From NCBI GenBank assembly GCA_964607445.1, contig CAZSKN010000001.1, forward strand, positions 1-64,000: 64,000 bases of DNA. The letters run 5' to 3'. The notes beneath the pieces were generated by a model, which saw nothing but the letters and a program-made list of their open reading frames with translations, did no database searches and was not told where the DNA came from. Both the position numbers and the translations under genes were made by a program. Positions 8,488 to 17,814 of the stretch are shown here, in pieces. This DNA is from CALCKU01 sp964607445. GTDB taxonomy: Bacteria; Pseudomonadota; Alphaproteobacteria; Caulobacterales; Maricaulaceae. Within the stretch, counting starts at the first letter, position 1. Every line of letters starts with the position of its first letter.

Positions 8488-8948
8488 TCATATCCAGATA
8501 TATCAAACACACCCTGTGCTTGGCGTTCACACGCGTTCCAATCTGAAACATCACTCCCGCCACCTATTTTGACAAAGGAAAGATCACCTGTCTTGGCGAG
8601 ACCTTTTCTATCTGGCGTCTGTGGGGAAAGTTTCGGCGCAAAACGTGTGCGGGCATTTTCAAGGCTTACAGGCCGAAACTGTCCGGGCTGTGCATAAGCT
8701 TTAGGAATAAGACCCCGTCTTTGCAAAACGACGACATTCAAGCCCGCATCTCCGGTATCATGGGTATCAAAAACATAAGCGGGTAATGGCGCGGCGCGCA
8801 AAATGGCCTTTGGGGGTGAGACGGCATTGACCGGAGGTTCGTTAGACCCTGTCGCGACTTTTGGCGAGAGATGGGAAACGGCTGCACAACCTCCAAATGT
8901 ACCGACACATAAGACAAGGCTGATAGATTTTATCACATTTAATGTCAT
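8382..8948 (-). CDS. Small lipoprotein with CMRARGY-type C-terminus
   Basis: 188 aa when started at the ATG at 8948, which places a lipoprotein signal (MTLNVIKSISLVLCVGTFGGC, lipobox FGGC, lipidated Cys about residue 20) at the N-terminus; a longer in-frame start at 8993 would bury it. The body is low in recognisable motifs. The C-terminal part holds two Cys (NACERQAQG and FELCMRARGY) in a pattern common in short alphaproteobacterial surface lipoproteins. It overlaps the convergent glycosyltransferase gene by 106 bases. Function unknown. Confidence 0.6.
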   Translation of the reverse strand: MTLNVIKSISLVLCVGTFGGCAAVSHLSPKVATGSNEPPVNAVSPPKAILRAAPLPAYVFDTHDTGDAGLNVVVLQRRGLIPKAYAQPGQFRPVSLENARTRFAPKLSPQTPDRKGLAKTGDLSFVKIGGGSDVSDWNACERQAQGVFDISGYDYRVRPGFELCMRARGYKTESEAAKAFGGDWNESL

Positions 8949-9127
8949 TACAGGACTCTTTATAAAGGTTTTGCTCGACGCCCCTGATCTCAAGCAAACT
9001 CTATGCCACTGTCTCTTATCTGAGATTAATTGTGGACTTATCGATAAAACTCGCGATTTATACTTGGATTGAAACGGCCCGACGGGTTAAGATCAGACGA
9101 ACGACCGCATGGAAGGGTATTACGATT

Positions 9128-9643
9128 ATGCCGCAAACGCGCTTAGAAAAAATATCAGCCGCCGCACAAATATATGGCGAACGCAGCTTTGATAATTATT
9201 CCCAAATCCGGTCCATAGCCGAACAATTGCGCACCGCACTTTGCGAAAGCCTAGACCCTGATCAACAATGTGTTTTTGTAGTTCCGCCTCAAGGCCCGTT
9301 CCAGGCCCAGAATTACGGCTCGGCAGCTTTTTCTGTCTCAGGCAAAGGATTTTTACCGCTAGAGCCGATGAGCTTTGGTCTCGCTGTTAAAGTATCCGGT
9401 GACAATGATTATATGCGCCTGATACTGACCTGTCGTAAAGAAGGTGATAAAATGTATATTCAAATTGAAGATGCGGGCGAGCATATCCTTGACCTGCCGA
9501 CCACTGATGATGGTATAACTATACTCTTGGACAAAATATATGAATATGTATTAGAATGGTTTACAGGGCGAGTCGATCATTATGACAATGGATCTTACGG
9601 GTCTAATGATATCGGTTTTGATATTCAGCGGGTTGAGACTTAA
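9128..9643 (+). CDS. Hypothetical protein of 171 residues
   Basis: Started at the ATG at 9128 because a good ribosome site (GAAGGG) lies about 10 bases upstream; the open frame runs back to 9032 without one. The product is acidic and soluble, with no signal peptide or membrane span. It begins MPQTRLEKISAAAQIYGERS and shows alternating hydrophobic strands in the middle (FSVSGKGFLPLEPMSFGLAV, DYMRLILTCRK, KMYIQIEDAGEHIL), suggesting a mostly beta domain. I do not recognise the family. It sits 47 bases before the antiporter gene on the same strand and may share its transcript. Confidence 0.55.
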   Translation: MPQTRLEKISAAAQIYGERSFDNYSQIRSIAEQLRTALCESLDPDQQCVFVVPPQGPFQAQNYGSAAFSVSGKGFLPLEPMSFGLAVKVSGDNDYMRLILTCRKEGDKMYIQIEDAGEHILDLPTTDDGITILLDKIYEYVLEWFTGRVDHYDNGSYGSNDIGFDIQRVET

Positions 9644-9690
9644 CATCCAACGCAATTTTACTAAGCTAAACTCTTATTATGGGGACAATC

Positions 9691-11637
9691 ATGGCAGTTG
9701 ATATTGCACATCACGCAGTCAATCTATTACCCTTTAAAATCGCACTTATCGGCACATTAGGCATAGGTGCGCAATGGCTGGCTTGGCGGCTACAACGCCC
9801 GGCTATCGTTCTCATGGCTTTGGCCGGATTACTCTTTGGCCCCTTTATTGGATGGCTTCAAACCATCAGTATGCCCGGGCATATGCAAAGTGTGTTAGAA
9901 ATGTTCCGCTTGGACCCGGTCAATGATTTCGGGGACGTCTATCGACCCATGATCGGAATTGCGGTGGCGATTATCCTCTTTGAAGGTGGGTTGAACCTGC
10001 GGTTCAAAGATCTTGGAGACGCCTCCCATGCCGTTGGGCGTATGGTGTTTATTGCCGCTCCGATTGCGTGGTTACTGGGCACAGGTGCCGCCCATTATAT
10101 CATCGGGTTACAATGGGATTTAGCGGCCATGGTTGGCGGTCTATTTGTTGTGACAGGCCCGACCGTTATTATGCCCTTATTGCGACAAGCCCATCTAAAA
10201 TCCAGACCTGCAAATGTGCTGAAATGGGAAGGTATCGTCAATGACCCGCTGGGGGCATTATTTGCCGTCGGGGGGTATGAATTTATCCGCTTTAGCTTGC
10301 AAGAAGCCAATATGACTTTCGTTTTCGCCAAGCTGGCCTTTGCCGCGCTATTAGGCGGCATCGTCGGCATTGCTTCGGGTTTCGGATTAGCGTGGGCCTT
10401 CCGACGTGGATTTATTCCGGAATATCTGAAAGCCCCGATCGTATTGGCTTGGGTCCTTGTGATTTATGTTCTGGCCAATACGCTTGCCGAAGAGACAGGG
10501 CTTCTCGCCGTTACGGCCTTGGGTATGACAATGGCCAATACAAAATTCGCCTCTATGGTAGAAATGCGTCGCTTTAAAGAGAACATCGCGATAATTTTAG
10601 TGTCCGGTGTTTTCGTCGTATTGACCGCAACCTTGACTCCGGATGTCTTAAAACGCTTTGTCACGGATTGGCGCATTGTAGCCTATGTCTTGGCAATGAT
10701 GATTATTGTGCGTCCTGTAGCGGTGATGTTTTCAACCCTGTGGTCGGGTTTGTCTTGGCGCGAAAGCCTGCTGGTCTCCCTCATTGCCCCGCGGGGTATT
10801 GTGGCTGTGGCTGTCGCGGGTCTATTCGCGGCCGAATTACAAGCATTGGGCCGGATTGACGGTGAAATATTTGTGCCGCTCGCCTTTGCACTGGTCTTTG
10901 CTACTGTGCTATTTGCAGGTTTCTTTATCACACCGCTATCAAAGGCACTCGGCCTCGCGGCGGGCGGGGGACACGGCGTGCTTATCGTCGGGGCGAACCC
11001 ATGGTCATTAGGTTTAGCCAAGGCTTTAAAGGATATGGAGATCGGTGTGCTGGTTGCAGATACAAATTGGCGGCGCCTACGCGGGGCGCGTCTTGAGGGG
11101 CATGCGACATTTTACGGAGAAGTCCTGTCCGAAAATGCCGATTACCGGCTTGATCATTCCGCATTTGACCACCTCATCGCGGCCACACCCAATGATGCTT
11201 ATAATGCCTTGGTATGTGTGGAATTCGCACCGGAACTTGGACGACACCGCGTCTTTCAAGTCGCGGGGCAAGAAGTTGATGATGATGATGCAGAAGGCAT
11301 TGCCTTTACCTCTCGCGGACGTACGCTGTCTTCGCGGCCTCGAAGCTTTGATGCCCTCACGCGGGATTGGTGGCGCGGCTGGAGATTTCGTTCAACCAAT
11401 CTTTCGGAAGAATACCCGTTAAAAGCCTTGTATGAAGATCGGGGCGAAGATTTGGATATATTATTAGCCAAACGCGCTGACGGAACGCTTGACTTCATTC
11501 AACCAGGACAACAAGCCCGCGCTGAAGGTACAATGGTCTTAAGTTTCTGCCCTGTCAAAGACACACCGCAAGCCCGCGGCGAAGGTGCAAAACAAAATGA
11601 AGGTCTTGCCGGGCCTGCCAATCCTTTACCCAAATAA
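9691..11637 (+). CDS. CPA1-type sodium(potassium)/proton antiporter with RCK-like C-terminal domain
   Basis: 648 aa. About a dozen hydrophobic segments fill residues 10-420, including LFEGGLNLRF, GPTVIMPLL, GIVNDPLGAL (the conserved ND of CPA1 exchangers) and APRGIVAVAVAGLFA. Residues about 425-540 form a Rossmann/RCK-like regulatory domain (HGVLIVGANPWSLGLAKAL, then VLVADTNWRRL), which in related exchangers senses nucleotides or ions. The remaining tail is hydrophilic. The start at 9691 is preferred over the ATG at 9679 because GGGGA lies just before it. It probably exports sodium or potassium in exchange for protons; NhaC at 16222 is a second antiporter in this window. Confidence 0.85.
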   Translation: MAVDIAHHAVNLLPFKIALIGTLGIGAQWLAWRLQRPAIVLMALAGLLFGPFIGWLQTISMPGHMQSVLEMFRLDPVNDFGDVYRPMIGIAVAIILFEGGLNLRFKDLGDASHAVGRMVFIAAPIAWLLGTGAAHYIIGLQWDLAAMVGGLFVVTGPTVIMPLLRQAHLKSRPANVLKWEGIVNDPLGALFAVGGYEFIRFSLQEANMTFVFAKLAFAALLGGIVGIASGFGLAWAFRRGFIPEYLKAPIVLAWVLVIYVLANTLAEETGLLAVTALGMTMANTKFASMVEMRRFKENIAIILVSGVFVVLTATLTPDVLKRFVTDWRIVAYVLAMMIIVRPVAVMFSTLWSGLSWRESLLVSLIAPRGIVAVAVAGLFAAELQALGRIDGEIFVPLAFALVFATVLFAGFFITPLSKALGLAAGGGHGVLIVGANPWSLGLAKALKDMEIGVLVADTNWRRLRGARLEGHATFYGEVLSENADYRLDHSAFDHLIAATPNDAYNALVCVEFAPELGRHRVFQVAGQEVDDDDAEGIAFTSRGRTLSSRPRSFDALTRDWWRGWRFRSTNLSEEYPLKALYEDRGEDLDILLAKRADGTLDFIQPGQQARAEGTMVLSFCPVKDTPQARGEGAKQNEGLAGPANPLPK

Positions 11638-11673
11638 GCGACCTCGCCTATAGGGTATTCCGTAACACATGAG

Positions 11674-11697
11674 CGCCTGCAATATCTGTAGGCGTTT
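11674..11697 (+). terminator. Hairpin after the antiporter gene
   Basis: An 8-bp stem (CGCCTGCA pairing with TGTAGGCG, one G-T pair) with a 5-base loop, followed by only three T. It is 36 bases after the antiporter stop. The short T run makes it a weak intrinsic terminator. Confidence 0.45.
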
Positions 11698-11707
11698 CGT
11701 GGATTTC

Positions 11708-11722
11708 TTAATATGAGATTAA
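11708..11722. promoter_or_regulatory. CtrA-type site TTAA-N7-TTAA before the penicillin-binding protein gene
   Basis: TTAATATGAGATTAA matches the CtrA consensus TTAA-N7-TTAA and lies about 49 bases before the start at 11771. About one such match per 64 kb is expected by chance at this base composition, so the position in a promoter region is the main support. Confidence 0.4.
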
Positions 11723-11770
11723 TCATATTCTGCACATTATGGTAAACTGGAATTAACTATTGGCAAATTG

Positions 11771-13729
11771 ATGAGTCACACTGTAACATCGCACCCGAAC
11801 GCGACCGGATACGATGTTGACCCTCACAATGTCCCTCAGGCCGTACTGTCAGAAACACCCGCACCAACGCGCCCGTCAAAATGGCGTTCAGCCTGCAAAT
11901 TTTTGATGCTCTCGTCCGCCCTTACAGCTGTTTGGCTGGGGACAACAGCCTTGGGCATTATGGCCTATTGGTCACAAGACTTGCCAGATCCCGAAAGCCT
12001 TTGGACACCCAATCGCCCGGCCAGCATCCATATACTGGACCGTTATGGCCGTGATCTGCTTATACGCGGGTCTGAGGCCGGCGCGCCTGTGAATGCCGAG
12101 ACGTTACCTGCATATGTTACCCAAGCCTTTTTAGCTACTGAAGACCAGCGGTTTTACAGCCATGTCGGCATTGATCCTCTTGGCCTTTTGCGCGCCCTTG
12201 TAACAAATTTAAAAGCCGGGAAAATCGTCCAAGGCGGCTCAACGATCACACAGCAATTAAGTAAAAATGTGTTTCTCTCGTCTGAACAAGCGATGAAGCG
12301 TAAAGTTCAAGAGGTCATGTTGAGCCTGTGGTTGGAACATAAATTTACCAAAACAGAAATTTTGAATATGTATCTCAATCGCGTCTATTTTGGTAATGGA
12401 CTTTGGGGATTGAGCGCGGCGAGCCAAAGCTATTTTAGGAAACCGGCAGATGCGTTAACCTTGGCCGAAGCAGCTTTACTGGCAGGTTTATTAAAAGCGC
12501 CTTCGCGTTATAATCCGCGCGCCAACACGGCACGCGCCGCCGCCCGGACCGCGACTATATTAGGCGTCATGACGCAAAACGGCATGATAGATCGCTGGCA
12601 ACATTATACCGCCTTATCGGAGGCTATAGAAATACATCCCGAAATTTCAGAAGATACCGCCAATTATTTCGCAGATTGGATTTGGGACGAACTCGAAGAT
12701 ATTATTGCCGGGCAAAACCGGGATCTTTTTGTCTATACAACGCTCGATCGTGATATACAAAAAGCCGCCCACGCAGCGCTTAACCTCCATCTGGATCCAG
12801 ATCGACAGGCGACACAAGGCAGTGTTGTAACCTTGGACGGAACCGGTGCCGTGCGCGCAATGGTCGGGGGTCGGTCCTATTTAGAAAGCCAATTTAACCG
12901 CGCAACTCAAGCCCAGCGCCAACCCGGATCCGCATTTAAACCCTTTGTTTATCTCACAGCGTTTCGCCAAGGTCTCACACCGTGGGATATACGAGAAGAT
13001 ACACCAATTCAAATTGGTGACTGGGCGCCGCGTAATTTCAATGAGACATTCAAGGGTTACATGAGTCTCGAAGCGGCCTTTACACGCTCAATCAATACCA
13101 TTGTTGTCGCTCTGGGGGAAGAAATTGGACGGGATAATATAGCTAAAACCGCAACCCAATTCGGGTTTAAAGACATTAAAAATTTACGGAGCCTGACCTT
13201 GGGCGCTCAGGCCACGACCCCGTTGACATTAACAGCCAGCTTTCTACCTTTTGCTAATTGGGGACAATCTGCAGCCCCTTTCGGAATTGTATCGGTTTCA
13301 ACATCTGACGGCACGCCGATCTATACGCGCACACCCTCACCATATGACTCCATAATCAATGCTGAAAACCTCGGCCATATGAACCGCCTTATGCGGGCCG
13401 TCGTCGAAAGTGGTACGGGGCGGCGCGCCCGTCTTGAAGGTCGTGATGTCGGCGGTAAAACCGGTACAACAAATGATTTTCGCGATGCATGGTTTGTAGG
13501 TTACGTGCCTGATCTTGTCACAGGTGTTTGGGTTGGAGATGACGATTTCGCCCCGATGGATAAAGTTACAGGTGGAACTATACCGGCAAAAGTTTTCAAA
13601 CACCTCATGGCACAAACGCTAAAGGATACAGATTATGTACCTTTACCAATATCGCGCAAACCCGTCGCCCACGCCCCGCAAAAAGACCTCAACACCCTGC
13701 TCAAAAATGTCGAAGCGGCCCTGCCTTAA
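11771..13729 (+). CDS. Bifunctional penicillin-binding protein 1A-type (glycosyltransferase and transpeptidase)
   Basis: 652 aa, started at ATG 11771; the in-frame TTG just before it is less likely. A cytoplasmic tail of about 40 residues precedes one membrane anchor (about 45-68). The GT51 domain shows ATEDQRFYSHVGIDPLG (catalytic Glu about residue 124), GGSTITQQLSKN and NMYLNRVYFGNGLWG. The transpeptidase domain shows PGSAFKPFVY (SxxK, Ser about 387), SINT (SxN) and GGKTGTTNDFRDAWFVGY (KTG). It polymerises lipid II and cross-links peptidoglycan in the periplasm. The length is short for class A proteins, with no C-terminal OB or PASTA extension. A CtrA-like site upstream hints at cell-cycle control. 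Confidence 0.9.
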   Translation: MSHTVTSHPNATGYDVDPHNVPQAVLSETPAPTRPSKWRSACKFLMLSSALTAVWLGTTALGIMAYWSQDLPDPESLWTPNRPASIHILDRYGRDLLIRGSEAGAPVNAETLPAYVTQAFLATEDQRFYSHVGIDPLGLLRALVTNLKAGKIVQGGSTITQQLSKNVFLSSEQAMKRKVQEVMLSLWLEHKFTKTEILNMYLNRVYFGNGLWGLSAASQSYFRKPADALTLAEAALLAGLLKAPSRYNPRANTARAAARTATILGVMTQNGMIDRWQHYTALSEAIEIHPEISEDTANYFADWIWDELEDIIAGQNRDLFVYTTLDRDIQKAAHAALNLHLDPDRQATQGSVVTLDGTGAVRAMVGGRSYLESQFNRATQAQRQPGSAFKPFVYLTAFRQGLTPWDIREDTPIQIGDWAPRNFNETFKGYMSLEAAFTRSINTIVVALGEEIGRDNIAKTATQFGFKDIKNLRSLTLGAQATTPLTLTASFLPFANWGQSAAPFGIVSVSTSDGTPIYTRTPSPYDSIINAENLGHMNRLMRAVVESGTGRRARLEGRDVGGKTGTTNDFRDAWFVGYVPDLVTGVWVGDDDFAPMDKVTGGTIPAKVFKHLMAQTLKDTDYVPLPISRKPVAHAPQKDLNTLLKNVEAALP

Positions 13730-13810
13730 ATAAAAAGGTTACATGCGTATCCATTTTCATGAATGTTTGTCATCGTGTAAAATAGCGGATCAATCCGCGG
13801 GGTAAGATAA

Positions 13811-14587
13811 TTAAAACTCGGCCCCGACCGCATGTAACAAGGGGCCGTTCTTGCGCAACCAGCTCTTGGCCGCTTTCATCTCCGGATAAATTTCACGGCA
13901 CACATTCCAAAAATTTTCTGAATGGTCTGCATGAACCAGATGCGCGCATTCATGGGCCGCGACATATTCCAAGACAAATTCCGGGGCCGCGATCAAACGC
14001 CAAGAATATGAAATATGGCCTTCCCCTTTACGGGTAATACACGAGCCCCACCGCGAACTGGTATCCCGTATAGACACTTTACCAACACGTTTACCCAATA
14101 TATCAGCATAATGATGGGTGGCGGCTTCCAGTTCTTCACGCGCTTCGCGGATCATAAACCGACGAACACGGCCTGAAAAACTCTCTGCGTCCGGCGAAGG
14201 TACATTTATCACCTTTCGAATATGATTGAGTTTAGGTCGCCCGCGCCCCTCAGGACTCACCAATTGATATAAAGCCCCACGCATCATAACCTGCCCGCCG
14301 GGTATGAAAGGTTGCGCAGGCGGCAGATTTTCGAGTTGAACGTTAATCCAATCCGTATGTTCAGCCGCAAAGCGACGCGCTTTTGATATTGCCTTTTCGC
14401 CGGGCACAATGACTATCACTTCACGGTCTGCACTGTTCACACGTAAAGAAATACGACGGGCGCGATCAGATACTTTAAACAGAATACGCGGATCCTGCGC
14501 ATCCCGGAACTGGAGTTTTTCTTTGGCCACAGCTAAGACTGTGTTAGAGGTTTTACCTGTTCTGAGCTTTTGAAGGAAACTCGCCAT
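13811..14587 (-). CDS. YgjP/WLM-like zinc metallopeptidase (DUF45)
   Basis: 258 aa from the ATG at 14587; a start at 14824 would run 80 codons into the divergent lipoprotein gene and is rejected. The C-terminal half carries RWGSCITRKGEGHISYSWRL and VAAHECAHLVHADHSENFW, the zinc-binding HExxH-type signature (HECAH plus a downstream His) of the DUF45/YgjP family. The N-terminal half (RARRISLRVNSADREVIVIVP) is the usual beta-rich part. Probably a cytoplasmic protease or peptidase of unknown target. The ATG shares the tetramer CATG with the ATG of the divergent gene. The ribosome site on this side is weak, so a later start (for example a GTG about 20 codons on) is possible. Confidence 0.75.
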   Translation of the reverse strand: MASFLQKLRTGKTSNTVLAVAKEKLQFRDAQDPRILFKVSDRARRISLRVNSADREVIVIVPGEKAISKARRFAAEHTDWINVQLENLPPAQPFIPGGQVMMRGALYQLVSPEGRGRPKLNHIRKVINVPSPDAESFSGRVRRFMIREAREELEAATHHYADILGKRVGKVSIRDTSSRWGSCITRKGEGHISYSWRLIAAPEFVLEYVAAHECAHLVHADHSENFWNVCREIYPEMKAAKSWLRKNGPLLHAVGAEF

Positions 14588-16220
14588 GATAATTTCACGC
14601 TCTCTTACATCTGTCTTAATTCTATCAACTGCACTTACGATGGGCGCTTGTAAAGCCAAGGACAAGAGCGTCACTGAAAAAATTTCTGCGCCAGTGCAAG
14701 CTTTGAGCTTGAAATCAACGCCGCGCATGAAATTAGAACAATTACTGGATGTAAAACCACGTAAGGCCCGTAAAGCTGAAGCCGAGCGTGTACTAAAAGC
14801 CCTCGGTCTTGAGACCCCGTCCAAGACCGTAAAATGGGAGGGTCATGAAAATCAGAACCAAAGCCATATATTTAAAAATTTTGTCGTCACAACGCCTCAA
14901 AGCGATCAAATTTTAACAATAAAGGAACTGGCTCTATCGGGTCTGTATATGGCCGGCGATACGCCTGCCTTTGATCGTTTGGTAGCCACAAATCTTGTTT
15001 TAAACAATTCTGAAGATAGCTTAAACATTGGCAATCTCGTACTCAATCAACCCGCGCCCGAAATTGCGACAACTATAATTGGCTTTTTAAAACCCCAGTC
15101 CGACTTTAAAAACCTTGATATTAATCTGGGAATAAATCCGGGGTCTCTTGAAACATTTGTCGGCGCCATGCTTGCAAAGAATGTTGAAGCCAAAACGCCG
15201 CAAGCGCATATAAATATAAAAAGCTTAGGGTGGGGCGCAGATAAAGACACACAAAAAGCCGTCTTTATTTCTGAAGACATTAAATTAAAGTCTGCTCCGA
15301 CCTCGCGCTCTAACCCTGAGTCTAACAATTCAGGCTCTGCATTTGAAATCTCGCTGAAAAATGTTTCGGGTTCCGGGATTGATATGCGTCATTACCTCAA
15401 TTTTGATAAACCAAATTCCCGTCAGGGATCTGGCCTGCCGACGGCCTTTCCTAGCCCCTTCACCTCATTTGCAAAACACTATGATACGCTACAGTTTTCA
15501 GATTTAAACGCAAAATTTAATGGCGTAATATTGTCGACTAAAGGCGGGCAAGGACAATTCCGCGCTAAGGGTGATGTGACGACCATCGAACATGCATTGC
15601 AACCCCTAACAATTAAAATTGAGGATGATATAAAAAGCCCGGGCTTGAATACATTAAAAGAGAGCCTTGAGGTCATGGGGTATGATCAATTGGTATTTCA
15701 ATCCCGTCAAACCGGCCAGTTGAATATCTCGTCCGATACGCTCTCTATCACGGACAGTTTTATTGATGTTCAGGACGGATTTCGTTTATCCTATAATTAC
15801 GAGATGGGAAATGTAGCCGCCCTCACGAAAGCGATGTTGGAGGACCGGTCTGACGGCTCTGTGAATGCCCTTCTGGAAACGCTTAATTTACGAAATGCAT
15901 ATGTCGCATTAGAGGATCGATCTATTACCGAACGCGGGTTTAAACTTGCAGCGCATATGCAAAACACGTCTGAAAATCTAATACGTGCACAAGCCAAGAG
16001 TTTATTATTACTGGCAGGGTTGGGCGCCAAAACACAGGCACAAGGCAATTTAATCTCGGAGCTTACAAAAGCTGTAGGTAAATTTTTAGATACGGGTGGT
16101 ACGTTAGAACTCACGCTCAACCCGGAAACACCGATAGGATTAAAAGCATTGGAAGGCCTGCAATCCGGACGTTTAACCCATGGTGATTTGGGATTTTCAG
16201 CAAATGTTATAACCCCGTAA
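14586..16220 (+). CDS. Large lipoprotein of unknown function
   Basis: 544 aa. A lipoprotein signal (MIISRSLTSVLILSTALTMG then Cys, lipobox TMGAC, lipidated Cys about residue 22) is preceded by AAGGA about 10 bases before the ATG. The mature part is mixed alpha/beta with several repeated-looking stretches (LKNVSGSGIDMRHYLNFD, LRNAYVALEDRSITERGFKL, GTLELTLNPETPIGLKALEG). The closing segment resembles the end of AsmA- or DUF945-like periplasmic proteins in style, but I cannot assign a family. It ends one base before the NhaC start and is likely in the same transcript. Confidence 0.6.
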   Translation: MIISRSLTSVLILSTALTMGACKAKDKSVTEKISAPVQALSLKSTPRMKLEQLLDVKPRKARKAEAERVLKALGLETPSKTVKWEGHENQNQSHIFKNFVVTTPQSDQILTIKELALSGLYMAGDTPAFDRLVATNLVLNNSEDSLNIGNLVLNQPAPEIATTIIGFLKPQSDFKNLDINLGINPGSLETFVGAMLAKNVEAKTPQAHINIKSLGWGADKDTQKAVFISEDIKLKSAPTSRSNPESNNSGSAFEISLKNVSGSGIDMRHYLNFDKPNSRQGSGLPTAFPSPFTSFAKHYDTLQFSDLNAKFNGVILSTKGGQGQFRAKGDVTTIEHALQPLTIKIEDDIKSPGLNTLKESLEVMGYDQLVFQSRQTGQLNISSDTLSITDSFIDVQDGFRLSYNYEMGNVAALTKAMLEDRSDGSVNALLETLNLRNAYVALEDRSITERGFKLAAHMQNTSENLIRAQAKSLLLLAGLGAKTQAQGNLISELTKAVGKFLDTGGTLELTLNPETPIGLKALEGLQSGRLTHGDLGFSANVITP

Positions 16221-16221
16221 T

Positions 16222-17745
16222 ATGGACGTTGAAACCAGCTATGGGGTATTATCGCTCTTACCCCCGCTCATGGCGATCGGGCTAGCCCTGACGACGCGAC
16301 AGGTCTTTTTGTCCTTATTTGCAGGCCTATGGATTGGCTGTATTATTCTGGCGGACGGCCACCCCGTCGCAGGCAGTTTTGATACGCTGGATATTCTGGT
16401 CGATGTCTTTTCGGATCCAGGCAATACGCGCATCATCCTATTTACATTAGTCGTGGGCGCCCTCATTGCCCTCATTCAACGCTCCGGCGGGGTACAAGGG
16501 TTTATCAATCGCTTACTCGGCCTGTTAGAAATATCTATCCAAAGCCAAGCACACACTTCAAACGCCCCTCAAGAAACAGCTTCAGATGCGCCCCTTCTAA
16601 ACAAATGGCAAAGACGTAAGGTCGAGTTATTGGCGATGTTTACCGGATTGGTTTTATTCGTCGAAAGTAATATTTCGATTTTAACCGTGGGGACCTTATA
16701 TCGTCCCGTCTTTGACAAACTCAAAATTCCGCGTGAAAAACTGGCCTATATTACAGATAGCTCATCGGCCCCGTCCTGTATTCTGATCCCCTTTAATGCA
16801 TGGGGGGCTTTCATTACCGGTTTATTAGTCGCACAAAATATAGAAAACCCCTTTGGCACATTGCTCGCGGCCACCCTATTTAATGTCTACCCCATGCTTG
16901 TTATTCTTATCCTGATTTATGTGATCTTATCAGGTCGAGATATCGGAGACATGAAACGTGCGGAACTCCGGGCTAAAAAGACAGGCGCACTTTTGCGCGA
17001 AAATGCACAAGCCATGATGGGAGAAGATACATCACAACTGGCTATGAAAGCGGGCCTTATACCCCGCGCACGCTTTATGGTCATACCCATTGCGACCATG
17101 GTCGGCCTCATGCCCGTCTTTCTGATAATGACCGGATGGGGCAATGCCAATGGAAACATGCTCACGGCCCTACAATCCGGTTCGGGGTCAAAGTCCGTGC
17201 TCTATGCCACAAGTTTCGCCTGTGCTTTGGCGATGCTCCTCAATAAATTGACCGGGCGATTAGGCATAAGAGAAATGTTTGATCTCTCCCTCAAAGCCAT
17301 GTCGGGCATGGTCCCCTTGGCTATATTAATGGTACTGGCCTTTGCTTTAGGAACGCTATGCCGGGAATTAGGCACAGGGCTTTTTGTCGCCCAAACCGCC
17401 AAAGGTTTCGTTTCGCCAGCCCTTGTCCCAGCCCTGATATTTCTCACGGCCTGTTTTGTCGCCTTCTCGACAGGCACAAGTTGGGGCACATTTGCTATCA
17501 TGATTGCGATTGCTGTGCCTTTGGCCCAAGCTATGGATACAAATGTTACACTGGCGATTGCTGCCGCCCTTGGCGGAGGCGTGTTTGGCGATCATTGCTC
17601 TCCCACATCTGATACGTCTATCATTACCAGCATGGCGACCGCCAATGACCATATTGATCACGTCCGCACGCAATTACCATATGCCTTGATCGGCGGCGGG
17701 CTGACGACTTTAATTTATCTGATCTTGGGTGCATGGGGTATGTAG
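16222..17745 (+). CDS. NhaC family sodium/proton antiporter
   Basis: 507 aa, integral membrane protein with about 11-12 hydrophobic segments. Family motifs: ESNISILTVGTLYRPVFDKL, YITDSSSAPSCILIPFNAWG, AFSTGTSWGTFAIMIAIAVP and GGGVFGDHCSPTSDTSIITS, the last being the most conserved NhaC signature. A hydrophilic loop of about 30 residues (QSQAHTSNAPQETASDAPLL) interrupts the first half. It should exchange sodium for protons at the inner membrane. No ribosome site of its own is obvious, and it follows the lipoprotein stop by one base, so coupled translation is likely. Confidence 0.85.
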   Translation: MDVETSYGVLSLLPPLMAIGLALTTRQVFLSLFAGLWIGCIILADGHPVAGSFDTLDILVDVFSDPGNTRIILFTLVVGALIALIQRSGGVQGFINRLLGLLEISIQSQAHTSNAPQETASDAPLLNKWQRRKVELLAMFTGLVLFVESNISILTVGTLYRPVFDKLKIPREKLAYITDSSSAPSCILIPFNAWGAFITGLLVAQNIENPFGTLLAATLFNVYPMLVILILIYVILSGRDIGDMKRAELRAKKTGALLRENAQAMMGEDTSQLAMKAGLIPRARFMVIPIATMVGLMPVFLIMTGWGNANGNMLTALQSGSGSKSVLYATSFACALAMLLNKLTGRLGIREMFDLSLKAMSGMVPLAILMVLAFALGTLCRELGTGLFVAQTAKGFVSPALVPALIFLTACFVAFSTGTSWGTFAIMIAIAVPLAQAMDTNVTLAIAAALGGGVFGDHCSPTSDTSIITSMATANDHIDHVRTQLPYALIGGGLTTLIYLILGAWGM

Positions 17746-17814
17746 GTCAATCGTTTTGATTTTGAAAACATCGCCGTTAAAACCGAATAGGCACGATCGA
17801 AATTCACGTTCATA

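Noticed and set aside
11279..11293. GATGATGATGAT run in the antiporter gene
   Set aside because: It is in frame and encodes an acidic loop (VDDDDAE); too short to call a microsatellite.
14588..14824. Extended N-terminus of the YgjP-like peptidase
   Set aside because: It would run 80 codons antisense through the start of the lipoprotein gene and adds no domain; the ATG at 14587 fits the family better.
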